NCBI GenBank assembly: GCA_039680225.1
Contig: JBDKTK010000006.1
Location: 1 to 14,899, forward strand
Length of the DNA stretch: 14,899 bases
Direction of reading: 5' to 3'
From: JBDKTK01 sp039680225
GTDB lineage: Bacteria; Desulfobacterota; Syntrophia; Syntrophales; UBA4778
Position numbers and translations under genes: made by a program. This document shows positions 1 to 5,222 of this stretch, in pieces. Numbering within the stretch: the stretch's first letter is position 1; each line of letters begins with the position of its first letter. The notes under the pieces are model-generated. The model did no database searches and was not told the DNA's origin. It was given only the letters and a program-made list of their open reading frames with translations.

Positions 1-2
1 GG

Positions 3-584
3 CACCTGCACTGGTTCGATGAAGAGAAGCCCGCCCCCGCGAAGCACGCGCGCCTTCTCATCAATTTCCCGCAGGGGAAGGTCTGCCTGATCGACCCGCG
101 CCGGTTTGCGACGGTGGAAATTCGCAATCAGAAAAGGACATCGGGAAATGTCCTCGACGCTTATCGCGATCAGCTGACCGGCAAACATCTCAAAACAGCA
201 GCGAAGGCCAGGAAGGTCCCGGTGAAAAATTTCCTGCTCGACCAGAAGACGGTTGCGGGCCTCGGGAACATATATGTCTGCGAGATCCTGTTCCGGGCCG
301 GGATCGACCCCTGGGAAAAATCATGTGACCTGACTGCAGCGGAATGGAACAGGATTGTCAAAGAGATCAGGCCCGTCCTCAAGAAGGCCATCGCCTGCCG
401 GGGGACAAGCGTATCCGACTGGAAAGACCTCCTGGGGAAAAAGGGCAGCTACCAGGAGCACCTGCAGGTTTACGGCAGGGAAGGCGAGCCGTGCACCCGC
501 TGCAAGACCCCGATTGTGCGCAGGCCCATCGGCGGCAGGTCCACATTTTACTGCCCGGTCTGCCAGGGGGTGAGTTCAAAATAA
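3..584 (+). CDS. mutM: Formamidopyrimidine-DNA glycosylase, copy 1 (5' end outside window)
   Basis: This is the C-terminal part of a base-excision repair glycosylase/AP lyase that removes oxidised purines such as 8-oxoguanine and FapyG. The reading frame is open from the first base, so the gene starts upstream of the window. The visible protein corresponds to residues 74 onward of the complete copy at 1535-2329. It shows the helix-two-turn-helix region (AGLGNIYVCE) and the C-terminal zinc finger (CTRC, 16 residues, CPVC) including the conserved GGRSTFYCPVCQ. Over about 153 aligned residues it differs from copy 2 at roughly 16 positions, so it is a paralogue of about 90 percent identity and not a recent identical duplicate. 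Nothing in the visible part is broken. It ends in TAA just before a hairpin terminator. The catalytic N-terminal proline cannot be checked here. Confidence 0.93.
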   Translation, partial: HLHWFDEEKPAPAKHARLLINFPQGKVCLIDPRRFATVEIRNQKRTSGNVLDAYRDQLTGKHLKTAAKARKVPVKNFLLDQKTVAGLGNIYVCEILFRAGIDPWEKSCDLTAAEWNRIVKEIRPVLKKAIACRGTSVSDWKDLLGKKGSYQEHLQVYGREGEPCTRCKTPIVRRPIGGRSTFYCPVCQGVSSK

Positions 585-612
585 TTATTTTCTCTCCCCT
601 TTAGAAAAATCA

Positions 613-644
613 AAGAAAACCCCGGACTGAGCCGGGGTTTTCTT
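613..644. terminator. Bidirectional intrinsic terminator, copy 1
   Basis: A perfect 13-bp stem (613-625 with 632-644, core AACCCCGG / CCGGGGTT) closes a 6-base loop. A-rich sequence on the left and T-rich sequence on the right make it usable from both strands. It lies between the convergent mutM copy 1 and the cat remnant. The same structure occurs at 2765-2790 between the second mutM and the intact cat. Confidence 0.85.
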
Positions 645-663
645 TATAAAATTAATTTTATAA
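644..663. repeat. 20-bp perfect AT palindrome, copy 1
   Basis: The sequence TTATAAAATTAATTTTATAA is its own reverse complement. It abuts the terminator stem on the side of the cat 3' end. The identical 20 bases occur at 2793-2812 in the second module. Its role is unknown; it may only extend the terminator, or it could be a protein-binding site. Confidence 0.7.
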
Positions 664-668
664 AATTC

Positions 669-912
669 TTACTTGTTGGACTTTCTCCAGATGTTCATCT
701 TCTCGGCGTCCTTGATCAGCTCGTCCCGGAGGTCCGGATGGGCGATGTTGATCAGGGCATCCGCTCTCTGCCAGGTTGACTTTCCGGCGAGGTCGGCGAT
801 ACCGTACTCGGTCACTATGCAGTGGGCCTGGGTACGGGGAACTGTTACGATGGATCCCTGGGGCAGCATGGGGGTAATGCGCGATCTCGTATTACCCTGC
901 TTGTCCTTATAG
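669..912 (-). pseudogene. cat: 3' remnant of a CoA-transferase gene (cat), copy 1
   Basis: This fragment encodes the last 80 residues and stop codon of an acetyl-CoA hydrolase/transferase, matching 2823-3066 of the intact gene. I count 14 base differences in 244, and the last 70 or so bases before the breakpoint are identical. The differences change only three amino acids (D/E, N/G and E/G), so most are silent. This indicates that the fragment was part of a functional gene for most of its divergence and was truncated late. Homology stops abruptly after the shared CTTGTCCTTATAG. Seven unrelated bases follow, then the transposase-derived element. Without the N-terminal domain and catalytic Glu the fragment cannot encode an active enzyme. 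Confidence 0.88.
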
Positions 913-919
913 TGGGAAC

Positions 920-942
920 GGGGTCAGGTCTTGTTTTTTGCA
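920..942 (+). repeat. Left 23-bp terminal inverted repeat
   Basis: It begins GGGGTCAGGTCTTG, continues with a run of T and ends in GCA. It is the exact reverse complement of 1374-1396 over all 23 positions. Confidence 0.9.
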
Positions 943-967
943 ATCTCGAATGAAATAGCGAGTCGTA

Positions 968-1358
968 ATGGCAAGACCTTAAAGAATAGAATATCCTGGC
1001 AAAATTTATCACATTACCTCGAGAGGAAATGCTCGTGGAGCCATCTTCCTCTCTGATCCGGACAGAAACCGCTTTCTTTACATTCTCTCTGATGTAACGG
1101 AGCAATTCAGGTTGATCTGTTATTCTTATTTTCTGATGTCTATTATCATATTCTTATTGAAACGACCGAGGCAAATCTCTCAAAAGGAATGCGCCTGCGT
1201 CATGCCTGCATTGTCTTCTTACGGACATTATTCCTATTCGAAAAATTGCGACAGACGAACAAATCATCGCTGCGCGGCGGCAGGGATATTCTCTGCACGA
1301 GATAGGCAATCATCTGTCGCTTCACTATGTCACGAAGAGCCAGTCGAGGCAAACGTGA
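968..1358 (+). pseudogene. Decayed REP-associated tyrosine transposase (RAYT, Y1_Tnp family)
   Basis: Translation from ATG 968 gives MARP, then an in-frame TAA (980-982), then RIEYPGKIYHITSRGN and further sequence typical of RAYT N-termini. Around 1138-1143 the frame shifts by a 4-base loss exactly where the HUH motif (usually NHYH) should be; only YYH remains, so one catalytic histidine is gone. The next frame gives ILIETTEANLSKGMR, again typical of the family. The central part, with the expected catalytic Tyr, is deleted. A third frame then carries the C-terminal helix-turn-helix, GYSLHEIGNHLSLHYVTKS, ending at TGA 1356-1358. The relic thus has one stop, at least two frame changes and a large internal deletion. 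The family call rests on recognition of the characteristic RAYT start and C-terminal helix. Confidence 0.85.
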
Positions 1359-1373
1359 GAGGGAATATCTAAA

Positions 1374-1396
1374 TGCAAAAAACAAGACCTGACCCC
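1374..1396 (-). repeat. Right 23-bp terminal inverted repeat
   Basis: It ends AAGACCTGACCCC and is the exact reverse complement of 920-942. It starts 15 bases after the stop codon of the transposase relic. Confidence 0.9.
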
Positions 1397-1534
1397 TAGT
1401 GCGTTCGGTCAATTGGTGATCCGCCGGCGCCGGTTATTTACGTTTTCCGTTTGCGGAAGATTTATTGTATTAAGGTGAATCGTTTCGTAATGTTGTGATA
1501 AATATAAATAATTACATGAACAGGATAAATGGAT
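1397..1534 (+). promoter_or_regulatory. Upstream region of mutM copy 2, probable promoter
   Basis: The left end is GC-rich with the palindrome CCGGCGCCGG at 1424-1433 and a small hairpin (TTCCG / CGGAA) at 1445-1458. From about 1460 to 1520 the sequence becomes strongly AT-rich, including TATAAA at 1503-1508 as a -10 candidate, but no well-spaced -35 box goes with it. A good ribosome-binding site AGGA lies at 1522-1525, nine bases before the ATG at 1535. Promoter placement is tentative. Confidence 0.35.
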
Positions 1535-2329
1535 ATGCCTGAACTTCCCGAAGTCGAAACGCTGCGTCGCCAATTGGAGAAAATACTGCCAGGGTCGGAA
1601 GTCCTCGGGATTGAGGTGCTGGACAAGAACCGCATCGGCAAACTGGAAGACGTCTGCAATTGCCGGGTCGAGGAAGTCGGCAGGGAAGGGAAGTTCCTGA
1701 AGCTGAGACTCTCCGGCGGCAGGGAAATCGTGGTGCACCTGCGGATGACCGGGCATCTGCACTGGTTCGATGAAGAGATTCCCGCCCCGGTGAAACACAA
1801 TCGCCTTGTGATTAAATTCCCCAAAGGGAAGGTCTGCCTGATAGACCCGCGCCGGTTTGCGACAGTGGAAATCCGCAATCAGAAAAGGACGTCGGGAAAT
1901 GTCCTCGACGCTTATCGCGATCAGATAACCGGCAAAGATCTCAAAACAGCTGCGAAGACCAGGAAGATCCCGGTAAAGAATTTCCTTCTCGACCAGAAGA
2001 CGGTCGCGGGCCTCGGGAACATTTATGTCTGCGAGATCCTGTTCCGGGCCGGAATTGACCCCTGGAAAAAATCCTGCGACTTGACTACGATGGAATGGAA
2101 CAGGGTTGTCCGGGAGTTCAGGCCTGTCCTGAAAAAAGCGATCGCCTGCCGGGGCACCAGCGTCTCGGACTGGAAAGACCTGCTGGGGAAAAAAGGTACA
2201 TACCAGGAGCGCCTTCAGGTTTACGGCAGGGAAGGCGAACCGTGCTTTCGCTGCAAGACCCCGATTGCCCGCAAGCCCATAGGCGGGAGGTCGACATTTT
2301 ACTGCCCGGTATGCCAGGACGTGAGTTGA
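1535..2329 (+). CDS. mutM: Formamidopyrimidine-DNA glycosylase, copy 2 (complete)
   Basis: This 264-residue enzyme excises oxidised purines and nicks the resulting abasic site. The start was set at ATG 1535, not at the in-frame ATG 1529, because Fpg uses Pro as its N-terminal nucleophile after Met removal. This start gives the canonical MPELPEVETL, and the AGGA at 1522-1525 is well spaced for it but too close to 1529. Visible features are catalytic Pro2 and Glu3, a Lys53 equivalent to the conserved Lys57 of E. coli Fpg, the VHLRMTGHL strand at 67-75, the helix-two-turn-helix with GLGNIY at 159-164, and a zinc finger with Cys237, Cys240, Cys257 and Cys260 plus Arg252. Length and all key residues are normal, so it should be active. 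It is the paralogue of the partial gene at 3-584 and is convergent with the intact cat downstream. Confidence 0.96.
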   Translation: MPELPEVETLRRQLEKILPGSEVLGIEVLDKNRIGKLEDVCNCRVEEVGREGKFLKLRLSGGREIVVHLRMTGHLHWFDEEIPAPVKHNRLVIKFPKGKVCLIDPRRFATVEIRNQKRTSGNVLDAYRDQITGKDLKTAAKTRKIPVKNFLLDQKTVAGLGNIYVCEILFRAGIDPWKKSCDLTTMEWNRVVREFRPVLKKAIACRGTSVSDWKDLLGKKGTYQERLQVYGREGEPCFRCKTPIARKPIGGRSTFYCPVCQDVS

Positions 2330-2358
2330 ATAGCTTAAACTCACCTTTTTATAATTCG

Positions 2359-2421
2359 TCACCCCTGCGAAAGCAGGGGTCCAGTCTCTAATAATCTGGA
2401 TTCCCGCTTTCGCGGGAATGA
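2359..2421. repeat. Pair of REP-like hairpins in inverted orientation
   Basis: Two short perfect hairpins follow mutM copy 2. The first (2361-2380) has an 8-bp stem, ACCCCTGC / GCAGGGGT, with a GAAA loop. The second (2400-2419) has an 8-bp stem, ATTCCCGC / GCGGGAAT, with the loop reading GAAA on the minus strand. Their outer ends (GTC / GAC) and inner ends (CCAG / CTGG) also mirror each other, so the pair forms a tail-to-tail unit resembling a bacterial interspersed mosaic element. Such repeats read on the minus strand give the peptide VIPAKAGIQ, common as a false ORF. It is absent from the equivalent position in copy 1. Confidence 0.75.
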
Positions 2422-2456
2422 CTCCTGGAAACTTTAAAACAGGGGGAGGAGGTCTC

Positions 2457-2690
2457 ATGCCTAACTGGACCTACAAAGTAACAAGGCACAAGGTGAACGG
2501 AGGGCCGGTCAAACAGTAAAGGCTGATCGAATGCGATGCTGAAGGCAGCTGCCTGGTCCACGACCTCAATGAGTCGGAAATGAAAAGGCTCACCGAATTT
2601 TTCAACAAGCATGGCTCCGAGGGCTGGGAACTTGTCCAGTGCACTTATCATGAGAAAGACCTTGTGTGCATGTGGAAGAAGGAAATATAG
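2457..2690 (+). pseudogene. Small DUF4177-like protein gene with in-frame TAA
   Basis: A strong ribosome-binding site (GGGGGAGGAGG, 2442-2452) precedes ATG 2457. The frame runs 78 codons to TAG 2688-2690 but is interrupted at codon 21 by TAA (2517-2519). The start MPNWTYKVTRHKVNGGPVKQ and, after the stop, FFNKHGSEGWELVQCTYHEK resemble the small DUF4177-type family (W-x-Y-K-V near the start, GWELV in the second half). The function of that family is unknown to me. Sequence similarity to the family continues on both sides of the stop, so it is either a recently inactivated gene, a gene read through the stop, or one with a sequencing error. It is present only in the second mutM-cat module. Confidence 0.55.
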
Positions 2691-2703
2691 AAACATTCTG
2701 CTT

Positions 2704-2749
2704 GGTCACTTCGACACCTCGAGCTCAGTGCGGCGCAGGCTCAGTGACC
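2704..2749. repeat. Short inverted and direct repeat of the TTCGACA/GGCTCAG type
   Basis: GGTCACT at 2704-2710 is mirrored by AGTGACC at 2743-2749. Inside this the octamer GCTCAGTG occurs twice in direct orientation (2723-2730 and 2739-2746). The motif combination CTTCGACA...GGCTCAGTGACC resembles a widespread class of intergenic repeat. It lies between the DUF4177-like ORF and the terminator. Confidence 0.5.
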
Positions 2750-2764
2750 GGACCAGTTTCAAAA

Positions 2765-2790
2765 AAAACCCCGGTCATGGCCGGGGTTTT
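2765..2790. terminator. Bidirectional intrinsic terminator, copy 2
   Basis: A perfect 10-bp stem (2765-2774 with 2781-2790, AAAACCCCGG / CCGGGGTTTT) with a 6-base loop is flanked by an A-run and a T-rich stretch. It serves the convergent plus-strand genes and the minus-strand cat. It has the same stem as 613-644 but a different loop sequence. Confidence 0.87.
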
Positions 2791-2792
2791 CT

Positions 2793-2812
2793 TTATAAAA
2801 TTAATTTTATAA
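2793..2812. repeat. 20-bp perfect AT palindrome, copy 2
   Basis: It is identical to 644-663 and lies at the same place relative to the terminator and the cat 3' end. Confidence 0.7.
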
Positions 2813-2822
2813 TCTGTTTCTG

Positions 2823-4157
2823 TTACTTGTTGGATTTCCGCCAGATGTTCATCTTCTCGGCGTCCTTGATCAGTCCGTCACGGAGGTCCGGATGGGCGAT
2901 ACCGATCAGGGCTTCCGCTCTCTGCCAGGTTGACTTACCGGCGAGGTCGGCAATACCGTACTCGGTCACGATGCAGTGGGCCTGGGTACGGGGGACTGTT
3001 ACGATGGATCCCTGGGGCAGCATGGGGGTAATGCGCGATCTCGTATTACCCTGCTTGTCCTTATAGGAAGCATTGCAGCAGATGAAGGAAATTCCGCCTT
3101 CCGACATGTAGGCGCCGGTTGCGTAGTCGAGCTGTCCGCCGGTTCCGCTGATGTGGCGGGGGCCGGACGATTCGGATGAAATCTGCCCGAAGAGGTCTAC
3201 TTCGACACAGGCATTGATCGACATCATCTTTTCGTTCTGCGCCATGATGTGCGGGGCATTCGTATAGGAGACCGGGTAGGTCGCCAGTGACGGGTTGTAA
3301 TCCATCCATTCATACAGGAAGGGGCTGCCCGCCGCGAAAGCGTACACGGTCTTGCCCTTGTCCACGCCCTTCTTCTTGTTGGTCAGCTTGCCGGCCGCAT
3401 GCATATGGTAGTAAGCGTCCACCAGCATTTCGGTGTGGCAGCCAAGGTCCTTCACATCCGACTCGGCCAGCATGGTCCCGATCACGTTGGGAAGACCGCC
3501 GATTCCGAGCTGGATACACGAGCCGGACGGGATCAGGGGGACGATGTGGTTGGCGATCGCCTTGTCGATATCCGTCGGGGCCGCGGGGGGAATCGCTTCC
3601 ACCTTCGACTCTAACTCGGTGATATAGTCGACTTCGGAAATGTGAATGACTTCATCGCGTCCGCCCATTGCCCAGGGCAGGTTGGGGTTGACTTCAAGGA
3701 TGATCTTCTTTGAAACATCGCATGCGGCGCGCAGAGACGCACAACCGTTATGGAAGTTAAAGAACCCGTCCTTGTTCATCTTGGTCACCCTCAGCATCGC
3801 AACATCAACATTCTTGATGCTCTTGGTGTAGAAAAGGGGCTGGTTGCGGAAAATCATCGGGTGGTAGTAAGCCCTGCCGCGGTCATGCAGCTTGCGGACA
3901 TAGCCGGAAAAATGCCAGTCTTGAAGCGTGAATACCGATCCGTCAGGGTCAGCCTCGATGCAGGCCTGGGGTGTCAGAGTCAGCGTGTGGCGGATATTAA
4001 TATCCTTAAGCTCGTCCTTGCGGGCGGCTAGTGCTTTGTCCAGTGCGATAGGTTTGGTGTGACCAAAACCATACTCAATCCAGTCTCCGCTCTTAACCAC
4101 TTTTACCGCTACTTCGGGTGTCACCAGTTTCTTCTTATACTCTTCTGCGTACGCCAT
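2823..4157 (-). CDS. cat: Acetyl-CoA hydrolase/CoA-transferase family protein
   Basis: This 444-residue protein belongs to the family I CoA-transferases of the AcH/cat1/4-hydroxybutyrate CoA-transferase type. These enzymes exchange CoA between acyl-CoA and acetate or another short acid through an enzyme-glutamyl thioester. The N-terminal domain covers about 1-200. The C-terminal domain carries GIGGLPN (218-224), the catalytic Glu243 within HTEML, and SGTGGQLDY (337-345). ATG 4157 is chosen over an upstream in-frame TTG because GGGAGG lies eight bases before it. Substrate cannot be read from sequence; butyryl-CoA:acetate or 4-hydroxybutyrate transferase, or succinyl-CoA:acetate exchange, are all possible in a fermenting or syntrophic cell. 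It is likely transcribed alone, with a 309-base gap to pgl and a terminator behind it. The last 80 codons recur as the remnant at 669-912. Confidence 0.9.
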   Translation of the reverse strand: MAYAEEYKKKLVTPEVAVKVVKSGDWIEYGFGHTKPIALDKALAARKDELKDINIRHTLTLTPQACIEADPDGSVFTLQDWHFSGYVRKLHDRGRAYYHPMIFRNQPLFYTKSIKNVDVAMLRVTKMNKDGFFNFHNGCASLRAACDVSKKIILEVNPNLPWAMGGRDEVIHISEVDYITELESKVEAIPPAAPTDIDKAIANHIVPLIPSGSCIQLGIGGLPNVIGTMLAESDVKDLGCHTEMLVDAYYHMHAAGKLTNKKKGVDKGKTVYAFAAGSPFLYEWMDYNPSLATYPVSYTNAPHIMAQNEKMMSINACVEVDLFGQISSESSGPRHISGTGGQLDYATGAYMSEGGISFICCNASYKDKQGNTRSRITPMLPQGSIVTVPRTQAHCIVTEYGIADLAGKSTWQRAEALIGIAHPDLRDGLIKDAEKMNIWRKSNK

Positions 4158-4466
4158 CAAAAAAACCTCCCTCGAAAATTTTGATGCTCCCTAATTCCCA
4201 AGCTTTAATTGCGACTCGCAATCCCTCCCAGGCTGTCTTCGGAAGCATTTGCCGGTTATACGAATCGCAGATCTCTAGGAACTCCTTCCGGTAACATACC
4301 TTCTTCAACTAAGTCAAGGCGTAACTGGGTTTGAAATATAAATGATATGAATCCTCGGGCAATTTGAAGGGAAGCGGCCCCAGCCCCGGCGGCCCTAATT
4401 ATTTGAAAATGCTCCACATTGCAAGGGGAGTGCTTGCTTGTTTGCTAAAAGCTGCGCCTGGAAAAT
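4158..4466. other. Intergenic region between pgl and cat
   Basis: No convincing ORF is seen. On the minus strand there is a possible sigma-70 promoter for cat, with TTGCCC (4357-4362) and TATATT (4335-4340) spaced by 16 bases, giving a leader of about 175 bases. A GC-rich block at 4373-4397 (GCGGCCCCAGCCCCGGCGGCC) may form weak structure after pgl, but there is no T-run, so I do not call a terminator. A strong ribosome-binding site for cat lies at the lower end. Confidence 0.35.
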
Positions 4467-5222
4467 TTATTGAAGCCCGCTGCCGGCCTGACGATCGGCA
4501 ATGAAGACCAACTCGCCTCTCATCGGTTTGACAAGCGCTGCCGGAACGGCGGGGTCTCCGGTAACGGCTTTCTTGAAAGCAGGGGCTTTCTCTTTCCCGA
4601 TCACCAGGAAGAATATATGCCTCGCCCTGTTTATTACGGGAAAAGTAATGGTTACGCGGCTGTGGCCGGACCTGCCGGATCTGGCGGACTTGGCGGATTC
4701 AGGGAAAGCCGGCGCAGCGATCCTGCATTTCTCGAAAAGCAGGTCATCCCCGGGGAACAGCGATGCCGTGTGCCCGTCCTTGCCGATCCCGAGCAGGACC
4801 ATGTCGAACCTGGGGAGTTGCCCTTCAGAAAGTCCCATCTTCTCCCGGATCAGGGTTTCATACCGCTCAGCCGCGATGAGGGGGTCGGGCGCGTCTGCGG
4901 GTACGCGGATAATATTTCCCGCCGGTATGTTTATGCGGTCGATGAGAGTCCGGCGGATCATGCGAAAGTTGCTGTCGGGGTCGTCTTCGGGCACAAACCT
5001 TTCGTCAACCTGGTATAATTCTGTCTTGTCCCAATCGAGGCCTTCTTCCTCCGCGAGCCTTTCGTAAAGGGCAACGGGTGTTTCCCCGCCGGAGAGGGCC
5101 GCCCGGAACACCCCGTTTTTTTTAATGCTCCGGGCCGATATCTCCGACCATCGGGAAATAACGAAATCTCTCATGGCGCGCTGGCTCTGGAAGATCAACA
5201 CCTGTGTCTCATAATTTCCCAT
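4467..5222 (-). CDS. pgl: 6-phosphogluconolactonase
   Basis: This 251-residue DevB-type enzyme hydrolyses 6-phosphogluconolactone to 6-phosphogluconate, the second step of the oxidative pentose phosphate pathway. Diagnostic motifs are LSGGETP (43-49), VDERFV followed by SNF (72-86) and GIGKDGHTASLFPG (145-158). The start was placed at ATG 5222 with GGGGAGG just upstream, giving MGNYETQV; a longer frame back to 5279 adds a Cys-rich stretch unlike the family. The gene start overlaps the end of the NO reductase gene by 14 bases, which points to translational coupling. An unusual Ser-rich stretch (SAKSARSGRSGH, 176-187) is encoded by a 9-bp tandem repeat. It sits in a loop position before the conserved strand VTITFPVIN and probably does not disturb the active site. 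Confidence 0.93.
   Translation of the reverse strand: MGNYETQVLIFQSQRAMRDFVISRWSEISARSIKKNGVFRAALSGGETPVALYERLAEEEGLDWDKTELYQVDERFVPEDDPDSNFRMIRRTLIDRINIPAGNIIRVPADAPDPLIAAERYETLIREKMGLSEGQLPRFDMVLLGIGKDGHTASLFPGDDLLFEKCRIAAPAFPESAKSARSGRSGHSRVTITFPVINRARHIFFLVIGKEKAPAFKKAVTGDPAVPAALVKPMRGELVFIADRQAGSGLQ
4665..4700. repeat. Four tandem 9-bp repeats within pgl
   Basis: The units are GCCGGACCT, GCCGGATCT, GGCGGACTT and GGCGGATTC. They encode, on the minus strand, four three-residue repeats of the type Ser-Ala/Gly-Lys/Arg/His. The array is in frame, so unit gain or loss would not disrupt the gene. Confidence 0.75.

Larger units (their letters stand above)
920..1396 (+). mobile_element. 477-bp RAYT-derived MITE-like element
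   Basis: The element is bounded by perfect 23-bp inverted repeats (920-942 and 1374-1396, outer ends GGGGTCAGG / CCTGACCCC). Its interior is the decayed relic of a REP-associated tyrosine (Y1/HUH) transposase on the plus strand. The intact termini combined with a badly damaged transposase fit a non-autonomous element mobilised in trans. On the left it abuts the truncated cat copy and on the right the upstream region of mutM copy 2, so it sits exactly at the joint of the two modules. No convincing target-site duplication is visible, which is usual for this transposase superfamily. Confidence 0.8.

Noticed and set aside
910..1401. TAGTG on both sides of the RAYT element as a target-site duplication
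   Set aside because: The left TAGTG is five bases away from the inverted repeat and partly made of cat sequence. The intact cat reads TAGGA there. Y1 transposases do not normally make target duplications.
1409..2458. 349-codon minus-strand ORF
   Set aside because: It lies opposite mutM copy 2, and its N-terminal part (VIPAKAGIQ) is only the translated REP-like hairpin pair.
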